Source: Nonomuraea sp. SYSU D8015
GTDB lineage: Bacteria > Actinomycetota > Actinomycetes > Streptosporangiales > Streptosporangiaceae
Direction of reading: 5' to 3'
NCBI RefSeq assembly: GCF_008065375.1
Contig: NZ_VJYI01000014.1
Coordinates: 62,001 to 126,000 of the forward strand
DNA: 64,000 nt
Made by a program: the position numbers and the translations under genes. The notes under the pieces are model-generated. The model was given only the letters and a program-made list of their open reading frames with translations, was not told the DNA's origin and made no database searches. Shown piece by piece: positions 34,865 through 43,437 of this stretch (the stretch's first letter is position 1; every line of letters starts with the position of its first letter).

Positions 34865-35350
34865 TTAGCCTTCGTCGCCGTCGACGTCGTCGATGCGGCG
34901 GAACTCCACCTGCACCCGTCCCCGGGTCAGGTCCACGTAATCAAGCCGGCGCGCGGTGCCCGCGACGTCGAGGTCGACGCCGCTCTCGTCCGCCGCCAGG
35001 ATGCGGCCCTCCAGCACGGTGCCGTCCTTCATCTCGGCCTTCACCAGGCGTCTGGCCGCGCGACGCCAATGGCGCGGCTCGGTGAGAGGACGGTCGACGC
35101 CCGGCGAGGAGACCTCGAGCGTGTAGGCCGCCTGGCCCATCGAGTCGTCGTCGTCCAGCGCCGCGGAGACGGCCTGGCTCACGTCGGCCACGTCGTCGAG
35201 GCTGACGCCGCCGTCGCGGTCGACGATCACGCGCAGCAGCCGTCTCTTGCCTGCCTGGGTGACCGTGATGTCCTCCAGGTCGAGGCCCTCCGCGCTGACC
35301 ACGGGCTCCAGGAGCTTCATCAGGTGGTCGCGGGGTGATGCGCTGCCCAT
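34865..35350 (-). CDS. rimP: Ribosome maturation factor RimP
   Basis: The 161-residue protein is RimP, a 30S assembly factor, with the family run LEDITVTQAGKRRLLRVIVDRDGGVSLDDVADVSQAVS and YTLEVSSPGVDRPLTEPRHWRRAARRLVK. ATG 35350 is chosen since GGGGAGG lies directly upstream; an in-frame ATG at 35371 would include the ribosome site in the coding region. It heads the rimP-nusA-ylxR-infB operon, with 216 bases to the divergent lipoprotein gene. Confidence 0.95.
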   Translation of the reverse strand: MGSASPRDHLMKLLEPVVSAEGLDLEDITVTQAGKRRLLRVIVDRDGGVSLDDVADVSQAVSAALDDDDSMGQAAYTLEVSSPGVDRPLTEPRHWRRAARRLVKAEMKDGTVLEGRILAADESGVDLDVAGTARRLDYVDLTRGRVQVEFRRIDDVDGDEG

Positions 35351-35566
35351 ATCGACCTCCCCTATTGTCATGTCTCAGCCGGGCGGACCTCGCCACTGGC
35401 TCTGCGCCGCCTGGCCGCTCAGCCAGCGACGATAGTGACACCCTATCCGTACGAGGGCACGGAAAGAGCGCCACTCGTCACGGTCGAATGGCGAGCGTCG
35501 CCGACAGCGATCCCGGGCACCAGCCCGTACGATGCTAGCGTCCGTAGTCAGCTGGAGGTCCCGCTC

Positions 35567-36034
35567 GTGCGCCCGCGTCACCTGTCCCGGCGAGTCCTGC
35601 TGGCGGGCGGAGCGGCCGCGCTCACCGCCTGCAGCGCCTCGGGCCCGCCGCAGCCGCCCGCCAAGGCCCCTGACTCCCCCGAGACGCTCCTGCTGAAGGA
35701 GCTCATCGCCGACAAGGAACGCACGATCGCGCTCTATTCGTCCCTGATCGCGGGCGGGGCGGAGAAGCTCGGCCCCTTCCGCGACCGCCACCAGGCGCAT
35801 CTGAACGAGTTGCGCAAGCACGTCACGGCCACCGCCTCCGCCACGGCCTCCTCGTCACCGTCGTCCACCGCCTCGCCGAAGGTGTCGCTGTCGAAGCTGC
35901 GGGATCTCGAGCGCAAGGCGGCGGCCCTGCGGGCGCGCCAGCTCGCGGGCGTCTCGCCCGGCGTGGCCCAGCTGATCGCCAGCATCGGCGCCTGCGAGGC
36001 CGCCCACGCCGTCGCCCTGCCGGGGTCGCTGTGA
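35567..36034 (+). CDS. Lipoprotein with ferritin-like helix
   Basis: The 155-residue protein begins RPRHLSRRVLLAGGAAALTACSASG: a twin-arginine-like stretch, a hydrophobic core and the lipobox LTAC, so it is probably a membrane-anchored lipoprotein. The mature part has helices LLLKELIADKERTIALYSSLI and FRDRHQAHLNELRKHV, then a Ser/Ala/Thr linker. GTG 35567 follows GGAGGT. It overlaps the next gene by four bases (GTGA), and both may be two halves of a ferritin-like pair (inference). It is divergent from rimP. Confidence 0.75.
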   Translation: MRPRHLSRRVLLAGGAAALTACSASGPPQPPAKAPDSPETLLLKELIADKERTIALYSSLIAGGAEKLGPFRDRHQAHLNELRKHVTATASATASSSPSSTASPKVSLSKLRDLERKAAALRARQLAGVSPGVAQLIASIGACEAAHAVALPGSL

Positions 36035-36510
36035 GCCCCGACGACGTCGAGAAGCTGCGCAAGGCGCTGGCGGCCGAGCACGCGGCGCTGTTCGCGTACG
36101 GGCTGCTGGGCGCGCGCACCTCCGGCTCGCTGCGCGATCGGATGAGCGCGGCCTTCGACGCCCACCGGGCCCGGCGCGACCAGCTGCGCTCGTTCATCAC
36201 GACGCGGGGCGGCCGCCCTGTCGAGCCCGACGCGTCCTACGCCCTGCCGTTCTTCCCCTCCAACGCCACACTGGCCGCCAAGCTGGCGGTGCACCTGGAG
36301 ACCGGGGTCACGGCGGCCTATCTCGAGCTGGCGGCCGCACACGACGTGTCGTTGCGCCGCTACGCCGCGCTGGCCATGCAGGAGGCCACGACCCGCGCCT
36401 ACGCCTTCCGCCCTGCCCTCCCGCCCGCCTTCCCCGGCATGCCGGCGTCCGCGGCGTCGTCGTCGCCCTCGGCCTCCTCCTCGCCCTCACCTGTACAGGA
36501 CGGAGAGTAG
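36031..36510 (+). CDS. Ferritin-like DUF4439 protein
   Basis: The 159-residue protein has helices LRKALAAEHAALFAYGLLGART and LAVHLETGVTAAYLELAAAHD with E-x-x-H-type spacing, matching ferritin-like DUF4439 proteins. A Ser/Pro-rich tail follows. No signal peptide is evident. It is translationally coupled to the lipoprotein gene and its 3' end overlaps the convergent regulator by 24 bases. The function is unknown. Confidence 0.75.
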   Translation: MSPDDVEKLRKALAAEHAALFAYGLLGARTSGSLRDRMSAAFDAHRARRDQLRSFITTRGGRPVEPDASYALPFFPSNATLAAKLAVHLETGVTAAYLELAAAHDVSLRRYAALAMQEATTRAYAFRPALPPAFPGMPASAASSSPSASSSPSPVQDGE

Positions 36511-37557
36511 GTCGGGTCCGAGGCGTTCGACGGCGGCGGCGTCCAGCTGGTAGTAGACGACGGAGCCGCGCCGGTGGGTGTGGACGAGCTGCGCCTCCCT
36601 GAGCCTGCGCAGGTGCCGGGAGACCTGGGGCGCGGTCATGCCGAGCTGCGTGGCCAGCTCGGCGGTGGGCACCGGATGGCGCAGGATCGCGTAGCAGAGG
36701 CGCAGCCTGGTCGGGTCCTGGAGCACGGCGAGCCTGCGCCTGGCCGTCTCCAGCGTCGGCGTGGCGGCCTCGTCGGGGCTGTACTGGATGACGACCGGGT
36801 AGCCGGGATAGTGCTTGATCACGAAGTGCGGCCGGCCGTGGACCGTGGGGACCAGCAGGCAGGGACGCCCGGCGTGCACGCGTGCGGTGGCGTTGTAGAG
36901 CTTGTCGAAGACGATCCGCAGCGGCCCGGCGGACGGGCCCGTGGCCACGGCGGCGGCCGGGTAGTCGGCGAGGGCTCGCGCGCCTCTGTTGCGCAGCTCG
37001 CGGTCGCGCAGGGCGCCGTCGCGGTCGAGTGCGGGCCGCAGCGCGGGCCATTCAGCGTCGAAGGCCGCGGCCGCGAAGGCGGCGAGGAAATCGAGCAGCT
37101 CGCCGCGGAACGCCTCCGGGTCCGCCCGCAGCCTGGCGCCGATCTCCATGCGGCTGGTGGAGATGAGCCGGAGCCGATGCAGCATGTCGTCGCCCAGACT
37201 CGGGACGAGCTCGGTCTCGTTCTTGCCGATCAGGGCCTGCACGGTCATCGCCACGAAGTCGCCGACGGGCAGCTCGGCCACCTCCCGCAGCTCGGCGGCC
37301 AGCGTGCGGCGCGGACCCGCCGACAGCGGCAGCAGGTAGCGGGCGCGGAAGGCGCCCCAGAGCGGCGCCCAGGCGGTGGCCGTGGCCAGAAGCCCGCCGT
37401 CCACGCCGCGGTGCGCCCGGGCCACCCAGCCCGCGCTGGCGGGGTGGTGGCCGGGCTCGTCGAGGGCGTGCAGGCAGGCGCACAGCTCGGCCAGCGGCGA
37501 CTGCTGCACGGCGACGGATCCGGCGCCGGGTGAGTCGAGGAGGAGCGTGACGGCCAC
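36487..37557 (-). CDS. DUF5937 / ArsR-type helix-turn-helix regulator
   Basis: The 356-residue protein has a large N-terminal DUF5937-type region. A C-terminal ArsR winged helix follows (about 270-350: LQDPTRLRLCYAILRHPVPTAELATQLGMTAPQVSRHLRRLREAQLVHTHRRGSVVYYQL). Proteins of this build are repressors in Streptomyces-like genomes; the signal is unknown. The GTG 37557 start has TAATCT five bases upstream (leaderless type). It is divergent from an alpha/beta hydrolase gene 68 bases away, the probable target. Confidence 0.85.
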   Translation of the reverse strand: MAVTLLLDSPGAGSVAVQQSPLAELCACLHALDEPGHHPASAGWVARAHRGVDGGLLATATAWAPLWGAFRARYLLPLSAGPRRTLAAELREVAELPVGDFVAMTVQALIGKNETELVPSLGDDMLHRLRLISTSRMEIGARLRADPEAFRGELLDFLAAFAAAAFDAEWPALRPALDRDGALRDRELRNRGARALADYPAAAVATGPSAGPLRIVFDKLYNATARVHAGRPCLLVPTVHGRPHFVIKHYPGYPVVIQYSPDEAATPTLETARRRLAVLQDPTRLRLCYAILRHPVPTAELATQLGMTAPQVSRHLRRLREAQLVHTHRRGSVVYYQLDAAAVERLGPDLLSVLYR

Positions 37558-37625
37558 CCTGCAGATTACCGCGCCGGCGTCAATCTCCTTGTGATCGAAG
37601 CGATGTTTGCGCAGGCTGAGGCTCC

Positions 37626-38477
37626 ATGGCTGAAGCATTGCACGTCGTCAGGCATCCGACCGGGTTCTATTCGGCGGGGGCCACGACCGTTTTCGCGTCG
37701 CGATACGACCAGAGGTTCTCCTACTGCCTGTACGTCCCGTCCGCGCACGACCCGGACGGCGCGCCGCTGCCGATGGCCGTCCTGCAGCACGGCACGGCGC
37801 GGCGCGGCCCGCAATACCGTGACGACTTCGCCAGGTGGGCGGAGGAGCACGGCTGCCTGGTGCTCGCCCCGCTCTTCCCCGCCGGCATCGGCGACCCCGA
37901 CGACCTGCACAACTTCAAGTTCCTCCGGTACGGCGACATCCGCTTCGACCACGTGCTGCTGGCCATGGCCGACGAGGTCGGCGAGCGCTTCAACGTGGAC
38001 GCGGGGCGGTTCCTGCTGCACGGGTTCTCCGGCGGCGGCCAGTTCGTGCACCGCTTCGCGTACCTGCACCCCGACCGGCTCGCCGGGTTGTCCATCGGCG
38101 CGCCGGGGCGGATCACGTACATCGATCACAGCAGCCCGTGGTGGGTCGGGCTGAAGGGGTTCGAGGAGGAGTTCGGCCGGGCCCCGCGGGTGGCGGAGCT
38201 GCGGGACGTGCCGGTGCAGATGGTCGTGGGCAGCCTCGACGTGGAGACCTGGGAGATCAACAACCGGGGGGACGCCAACTGGATGGACGGCGCCGACGCC
38301 CACGGGGTCACGCGCGTCGAACGGCTCAAGGCGCTGCGCGACAACTTCGAGGCCCACGGGATCTCCGTGCGGTTCGACGTCGTGCCCGGCGTGGGCCACG
38401 ACCCGATGCGGGTTCTGGAGCCGGTCAAGGCCTTCTTCGCCTCGATCCTCGCCTCCCGGGAGACGGCCCGGTCGTGA
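37626..38477 (+). CDS. Alpha/beta hydrolase
   Basis: The 283-residue protein has the alpha/beta-hydrolase nucleophile elbow GFSGGG near 138 and the C-terminal histidine in GVGHDP near 258. An oxyanion-like VLQHGTARRG lies at residue ~52. The N-terminus FSYCLYVPS resembles PHB-depolymerase/feruloyl-esterase-like cytoplasmic hydrolases. No signal peptide is present. The substrate is unknown. It is divergent from the DUF5937/ArsR regulator. Confidence 0.85.
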   Translation: MAEALHVVRHPTGFYSAGATTVFASRYDQRFSYCLYVPSAHDPDGAPLPMAVLQHGTARRGPQYRDDFARWAEEHGCLVLAPLFPAGIGDPDDLHNFKFLRYGDIRFDHVLLAMADEVGERFNVDAGRFLLHGFSGGGQFVHRFAYLHPDRLAGLSIGAPGRITYIDHSSPWWVGLKGFEEEFGRAPRVAELRDVPVQMVVGSLDVETWEINNRGDANWMDGADAHGVTRVERLKALRDNFEAHGISVRFDVVPGVGHDPMRVLEPVKAFFASILASRETARS

Positions 38478-38670
38478 CACCACGTGTGCGCGGCTGAGTC
38501 AGGCGACTCCCGCCGCAGCCATCGTGCCGCCTATGCCACACCGTGCCGTCGCGCCATGCGGCCGTGTATTGCCCACGCCATGTGCGGCCGTTGTTGCCCA
38601 CGCCGCGCGGTACCCGACGCCCCGAGGGCCCATGTGACGCAGCACCCGAGTGACAGGCCGTCGCCGGGCA

Positions 38671-38695
38671 GGGCGCCCCCGGTGACGGGGCGCCC
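38671..38695 (-). terminator. proS terminator hairpin
   Basis: GGGCGCCCC (38671-38679) pairs perfectly with GGGGCGCCC (38687-38695) around a 7-base loop, 9 bases beyond the proS stop. Confidence 0.7.
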
Positions 38696-38703
38696 GTGCC
38701 AGG

Positions 38704-40446
38704 TCAGGCGATGGCGGCGGTGATGTGGGCGGGGGCGTCCGACAGGGGGATCTCCGACTTCTCGCCCGTCACCCGGTCGCGGAGCTCCACCACGCCCTGG
38801 GACAGCCCGCGCCCGACCACCACGATCGTCGGCACCCCCAGCAGCTCGGCGTCCTTGAACTTCACGCCGGGCGACACCTGAGGCCGGTCGTCCACCAGGA
38901 CGCGCAGGCCGCGCGCCTCCAGCTCGGCGCCCAGCTTCAGTGCGGCCTCGACCTGGTTTTCCTTGCCGGTGCCGACGATGTGCACGTCGGCGGGGGCCAC
39001 CTCGCGCGGCCACACCAGACCGAGCTCGTCGTGGGCCTGCTCGGCGATGACCGCCACGGCGCGCGAGACGCCGATGCCGTAGGAGCCCATCGTGATGCGG
39101 ATCGGCTTGCCGTCGGGGCCGAGGGCGTCGAGGCCGGCGGCGTCGGCGTATTTGCGGCCGAGCTGGAAGATGTGGCCGATCTCGATGCCACGGTCGATGG
39201 ACAGCTCGGAGCCGCAGCGGGGGCAGGGGTCGCCGGCGCGCACCTCGGCGGCCTCGATCGTGCCGTCGGGGGTGAAGTCGCGGCCCGCCACGACGTTGGC
39301 GGCGTGCTTGCCCGGCTCGTTGGCGCCGGTCACCCACGAGGTGCCGGTGACCACGCGGGGGTCGACGAGGTAGCGGATGCCTAGCTCGCGCAGGACCTGC
39401 GGGCCGATGTAGCCGCGTACGAGGCCGGGGTGCCGGACGAAGTCCTCGGACTCGAAGATGGCGGGCTCGCCGGGCGCCAGCGCCGCCTCCAGACGCTTGA
39501 AGTCGACCTCGCGGTCGCCCGGCACGCCGATGACCAGCGTCTCGACCTTGTCGGAGCCGGGCGTGGAGACCTTGACGACGACGTTCTTGAGCGTGTCGGC
39601 CGCGGTGATGGACAGGCCGTGGTGCTCGTTGACGTACGACACCAGCGTCTCGATGGTCGGGGTGTCGGGGGTGTCCATCACCCGCTGGGCGGGGATGTCG
39701 TCGTACGCGCGGGCCGCGGGCGCGGGCGTGGTGACGGCCTCGGCGTTGGCGGCGTAGCCGCACGAGTGGCAGGCCACGAACGTGTCCTCGCCGGTGGGCG
39801 TGGGCGCGAGGAACTCCTCCGACGCCGACCCGCCCATGGCGCCCGACTGGGCGAACACGATCTTGTAGCGGATGCCGAGCCGGTCGAAGGTCTTGATGTA
39901 CGCCTCGCGGTGCTGCTCGTAGGAGCGCTTGAGCCCGTCGTCGTCGAGGTCGAACGAGTAGGAGTCCTTCATGAGGAACTCGCGGCCCCGCAGGATGCCG
40001 GCCCTGGGCCTGGCCTCGTCGCGGTATTTGGTCTGGATCTGGTAAAGGGTGACCGGATAGTCCTTGTAGGAGGAGTATTCGCCCTTGACCATGTCGGTGA
40101 AGAGCTCCTCGTGCGTGGGACCGAGGAGATAGTCGGCGCCCTTGCGGTCCTGGAGCCGGAACAGCGTGTCGCCGTATTCGGTCCAGCGGCCGGTGGCCTC
40201 GTAGTATTCGCGGGGCAGCAGGGCGGGGAAGAGCACCTCCTGGGCGCCCATCCGGTCCATCTCCTCGCGGACGATCCTGGTGACGTTTTCCAGCACCATC
40301 TTGCCCAGGGGCAGCCAGGAGTAGATGCCGGGCGCCACGCGGCGGACATAGCCGGCGCGGACGAGGAGCTTGTGGCTCGGCACTTCCGCGTCTGCCGGGT
40401 CGTCCCGCAGGGTGCGAAGAAACAACGACGACATGCGCAGCAACAC
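38704..40446 (-). CDS. proS: Prolyl-tRNA synthetase
   Basis: The 580-residue protein is a bacterial-type class II ProRS. It shows motif 2 (YRDEARPRAGILRGREFLMKDSYSFD), a large editing insertion of YbaK type (about 225-390, VIGVPGDREVDFKRLEAAL), motif 3 (MGSYGIGVSRAVAVIAEQ) and an anticodon-binding C-terminus. It charges tRNA-Pro and hydrolyses Ala-tRNA-Pro. The GTG 40446 start is supported by AAGGAG five bases before; the internal ATG in LRMSS is the alternative. Confidence 0.97.
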   Translation of the reverse strand: MLLRMSSLFLRTLRDDPADAEVPSHKLLVRAGYVRRVAPGIYSWLPLGKMVLENVTRIVREEMDRMGAQEVLFPALLPREYYEATGRWTEYGDTLFRLQDRKGADYLLGPTHEELFTDMVKGEYSSYKDYPVTLYQIQTKYRDEARPRAGILRGREFLMKDSYSFDLDDDGLKRSYEQHREAYIKTFDRLGIRYKIVFAQSGAMGGSASEEFLAPTPTGEDTFVACHSCGYAANAEAVTTPAPAARAYDDIPAQRVMDTPDTPTIETLVSYVNEHHGLSITAADTLKNVVVKVSTPGSDKVETLVIGVPGDREVDFKRLEAALAPGEPAIFESEDFVRHPGLVRGYIGPQVLRELGIRYLVDPRVVTGTSWVTGANEPGKHAANVVAGRDFTPDGTIEAAEVRAGDPCPRCGSELSIDRGIEIGHIFQLGRKYADAAGLDALGPDGKPIRITMGSYGIGVSRAVAVIAEQAHDELGLVWPREVAPADVHIVGTGKENQVEAALKLGAELEARGLRVLVDDRPQVSPGVKFKDAELLGVPTIVVVGRGLSQGVVELRDRVTGEKSEIPLSDAPAHITAAIA

Positions 40447-40542
40447 GGCTACTCCTTGCTCGAACCTGGATGTGGAGGATTACAGGCTATCGAGTTGGGG
40501 AAGCCGTTCGCTCGGGCTTATTGGGCGAGGCCACGGCGGAGA

Positions 40543-41220
40543 TCAGACCGCCAGGGGTATCCAACCCGCCACGAAGCCCGCCAGGCCGGTCACGAACAGG
40601 CCGGAGAAGACCGCAGACAGGGCGAGGGAGCGGATCCGGGAGCGAGTGCTCCGGCGCAGGGCGAGCACCACGCCGACCGCCGCCAGCCCGACGGCCAGCG
40701 CCGGCATCGGCCAGAACGAGCGCTCGCCGTCGATGAACCCCGGCGTCGCCCGGTCCACGATGTCGGCGATCAGCGCCGCGCCGACCGCGCCCGCCGCCAG
40801 GTCGCCCCAGGCGTCGTCCCTGCGGGTGACGTACGCGAGCAGGCCCAGGCCGACGAGCAGGGCAAGGGTCCAGTTGAGCCCGGCGGCGCTGCCGCCGATG
40901 ATGTCGAAGGCGAGGTCGCCGCGGACCGCGCTCGCGCCGATGGCCGCGACCAGCGTGGACACCGCCGCCAGGAACGTCGTCAGCAACGCCCAGCCGAATC
41001 CCGACGCGCTGACCCCGACCCCCAGGCTCAGGGCGAGGTAGACGTACGGGTCGTAGAGCTGGTCGATCCAGCCGGGGCCGCGACCGGAGACGAGCATGCC
41101 TGCGAGGCCGACGACCAGTCCCCCCAGGAAGGCCGCGACCAGGTGCCGTTCGATGGCACTCTGCCGACGGTCGTACTCGGCGAGGTCGGCGTAGTCGATT
41201 GCGGTGTTGTTCATCTCCAT
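40543..41220 (-). CDS. Polytopic membrane protein of unknown function
   Basis: The 225-residue protein has about six hydrophobic helices (AAFLGGLVVGLAGMLV, YVYLALSLGVGVSASGFGWALL, LNWTLALLVGLGLLAYV, LAAGAVGAALIADIV, MPALAVGLAAVGVVLAL, ALSAVFSGLFVTGLAGFVAG) and a polar N-terminal tail with YADLAEYDRRQSAIERH. I do not recognise a family. Its start region (ATG 41220; 41214 also possible) faces an acyl-CoA dehydrogenase gene, with the KstR2-like site 100 bases away. Confidence 0.7.
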   Translation of the reverse strand: MEMNNTAIDYADLAEYDRRQSAIERHLVAAFLGGLVVGLAGMLVSGRGPGWIDQLYDPYVYLALSLGVGVSASGFGWALLTTFLAAVSTLVAAIGASAVRGDLAFDIIGGSAAGLNWTLALLVGLGLLAYVTRRDDAWGDLAAGAVGAALIADIVDRATPGFIDGERSFWPMPALAVGLAAVGVVLALRRSTRSRIRSLALSAVFSGLFVTGLAGFVAGWIPLAV

Positions 41221-41320
41221 TCCCCGGTCAACCCTTCCCCTGGCGGCCCTAGGGATGACCAGCTCCAGATTATGTGAACCTACACAAAAGGCAAATTTCG
41301 GTCATACCTCTACCAAATCA

Positions 41321-41334
41321 AGCAATCGCTTGGT
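41321..41334. promoter_or_regulatory. KstR2-like operator, site 1
   Basis: AGCAATCGCTTGGT fits the pattern A-n-CAAG-nn-CTTG-n-T except for one base. It lies four bases before ATG 41339, so bound protein would block transcription of the acyl-CoA dehydrogenase gene. Related sites occur at 43407-43420, 60071-60084 and 60189-60202. Confidence 0.65.
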
Positions 41335-41338
41335 TAGC

Positions 41339-42286
41339 ATGAGGGCCGTGTCGCTTCCCGATGAGCTCCGCGCCGTTGTCCGCGACTACCTCGCCGGGCG
41401 TCCCGGCGCGTCCTGGCGGGAGTTCGCGCGCGACGTGGGCGTCGCGGGGCTGCTCGTCCCCGAGGAGTACGGCGGCGCCGGATGCGGACCGGCCGAGATG
41501 ACCGCGGTGGCGGAGGAGCTGGGGCGGGTCCTGTCCCCGCATCCCTTCCTGCAGTCGGCGGTGATGGCCGTCGCGGCCGCGACCGCGTGTGACGCCTCCG
41601 GCGTGCTGGCGGCGCTGGCCGAGGGGTCGGCGACCGCGACCGTGGTGCTGCCGGGGGACGGCGAGCTGCGGCTGGCGGGCGGGCTGCTCACGGGCGTGGT
41701 GCCGTACGCGCTGGAGGGCGACCTGGTGCTCGTCTACGCCGGGGACGCGCTGGTGGAGGCCGCGCCGACGCGGCGGGAGCCGTACCCGACCATGGACGAG
41801 AGCAGGCCGCTGACGCGGCTGACGTTCGAGGAGGTCCCGGTACGGCGGCTCGGCGACGGCGGGTCGCATGCCCGCGTACGCGACCTCGGCATCGCGGCGC
41901 TGGCCGCCGAGCAGGTGGGCGGGGCGCAGCGGTGCCTGGAGATGGCCGTGGAGCACGCCAAGCGGCGGGAGCAGTTCGGGCGGCCGATCGGGTCGTTCCA
42001 GGCGATCAAGCACAAGCTGGCCGACGTGCTGCTCCTCGTGGAGTCGGCCAGGTCGGCGGCAGGGGCGGCGGCCAGGGACGGGGTGTTCGCGGCGATCGCC
42101 GGCTCGTACTGCACGGAGGCGTATCTGTCGGCGGCCGGCGAGAACATCCAGGTCCACGGCGGGATCGGGATCACGTGGGAGCACCCGGCGCACCGATATC
42201 TGAAGCGGGCCACGTCCGACGCGCAACTCTTCGGCCCGCCCCAGGCCCACCGCGCCCGCCTGGCCCCCCACGTCCTCGGCACCTGA
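41339..42286 (+). CDS. Acyl-CoA dehydrogenase (small FadE-type subunit)
   Basis: The 315-residue protein is shorter than usual (~380). Its N-domain is compressed (LVPEEYGGAGCGPAEMTAVAEELGRVLSPHPFLQS) and it keeps the C-terminal FAD/CoA helices KRREQFGRPIGSFQAIKHKLADVLL, ENIQVHGGIGITWEHPAHRYLKRA. Such short FadE proteins pair with a larger subunit in steroid catabolism (family knowledge); which partner applies here is inference. The canonical catalytic Glu region is not evident. It has a KstR2-like operator directly in front. Confidence 0.85.
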   Translation: MRAVSLPDELRAVVRDYLAGRPGASWREFARDVGVAGLLVPEEYGGAGCGPAEMTAVAEELGRVLSPHPFLQSAVMAVAAATACDASGVLAALAEGSATATVVLPGDGELRLAGGLLTGVVPYALEGDLVLVYAGDALVEAAPTRREPYPTMDESRPLTRLTFEEVPVRRLGDGGSHARVRDLGIAALAAEQVGGAQRCLEMAVEHAKRREQFGRPIGSFQAIKHKLADVLLLVESARSAAGAAARDGVFAAIAGSYCTEAYLSAAGENIQVHGGIGITWEHPAHRYLKRATSDAQLFGPPQAHRARLAPHVLGT

Positions 42287-42862
42287 CCCGCCCCGGCGGA
42301 CCACTTTCCAGCGGCCGTCGCAGGATCATCACCGCACGGCGGCCGGTGCGGCGCCTGCAGGAGCGGCGTGGAGACAAGCGGTACGGGCGGACACGCCACG
42401 GGCAGTGGCGGCACGGGCGGCGCAAACAGGCAGCGGCAGGCGCGGGGCATGGCACACACGCGGCACGGCACACCCGCGTCACGGCACACGCGGGGCAGGG
42501 GCAGGGGGCCGGCGAGTAGCGGACATGGCGCGGCGCCACCGGCCAGCGTGCGCCTGGGCACGGTTTGGGCGCCCAACGCACGGGCCGGCGCGGATGGCCC
42601 GGCGCACGCGAGCGTGGCCGGCGCAGGCGAGCGGCGCGGACGGCTCCGGCGCGAGGCAGGGCCGGGCGGTGCGGCAGGTGCGGTGCCGGTGGACGCGGCG
42701 CCGGTGAGCGCGGCGCGAGCCGACGGCGCTGCAGGGCGCGCGTGGCCGGGGACGATGGAGGCGTGGGCTCGGACGGTGGCGGGGCGGGAAGAGGCGCACC
42801 AGGGCGCCTTGCCGGACCGCGCCGGACCGCGCCAGGGGTGCGCCAGGGTGCGCCGGGAAGGT
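42287..42862. other. Low-complexity GC-rich gap without a gene
   Basis: These 576 bases between convergent genes carry degenerate GCACGGC and CACACGCGG repeats (around 42400-42500). No frame gives a plausible protein; all are Gly/Ala/Arg-rich. I see no clear terminator. Confidence 0.5.
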
Positions 42863-43348
42863 CTAGCCGCCCAGGAGCTCTTCCCAGGGGTGGCGGGCGT
42901 TGGTGCGGCGGGTGGTGTCGAGGGCCTCGGCCAGGCGCCAGAAGCCCGGCCGGGCGCGTACGGTGGCCCGCCCCATCGGGTCGATCGCCCGCAACTCGAA
43001 CCGTACGCCCATCACGTCCAGCACAGCGGAGGCGTCGCCGCCCGGACCCGCCTCGGTGACGAGCGACCCTTCGTAGTCGGGATCGCGCACCTGCTCCGCC
43101 AGCAGGGCGGCCGCCTCGGACGCGTAGGGACCGTCGCGCCACTCGATGTGCCAGCTGTGGTCGGCCCCGCGCCACCACGTCAGGTCGCGGCACGACTCGA
43201 TGAAGTCGGCCTCGGTCGCCAGGGCGGCCATCACCCGGCCGAACGCCTCGTAGCGGCGGGCACTCGTGAGCGAGAGATCGTCGTCGCCGTGATCGAGGAC
43301 CGTGGTTTCCTTCGGCCGCCTCAGCGCGTGCTTTCGCTTCACAGGCAT
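42863..43348 (-). CDS. Hypothetical protein
   Basis: The 161-residue protein is unlike low-complexity shadows: it is rich in Trp and balanced in charge (RYEAFGRVMAALATEADFIESCRDLTWWRGADHSWHIEWRDGPYASEAAALLAEQV ... VLDVMGVRFELRAIDPMGRATVRARPGFWRLAEAL). No motif is recognised. Its start is separated from the divergent LLM gene by 89 bases that include the second KstR2-like site. Confidence 0.65.
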   Translation of the reverse strand: MPVKRKHALRRPKETTVLDHGDDDLSLTSARRYEAFGRVMAALATEADFIESCRDLTWWRGADHSWHIEWRDGPYASEAAALLAEQVRDPDYEGSLVTEAGPGGDASAVLDVMGVRFELRAIDPMGRATVRARPGFWRLAEALDTTRRTNARHPWEELLGG

Positions 43349-43402
43349 CCACTCTGATCGGGCCCGCGCCCTTCCCGCAAGTCCTTGCTGCTGATACTCT
43401 CT

Positions 43403-43420
43403 ACCAAGCGAGCGCTTGGT
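43403..43420. promoter_or_regulatory. KstR2-like operator, site 2
   Basis: ACCAAGCG, AG and CGCTTGGT form a perfect 8-2-8 palindrome. A -10-like TACTCT ends at 43400, so the site covers the expected transcription start of the LLM operon. Confidence 0.7.
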
Positions 43421-43437
43421 TCATCAATGGAGGCCGG

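Noticed and set aside
42368..43357. Plus-strand frame of 329 codons across the gap before the LLM gene
   Set aside because: Gly/Ala/Arg-rich low-complexity start, and its second half is antisense to a better minus-strand gene (42863-43348).
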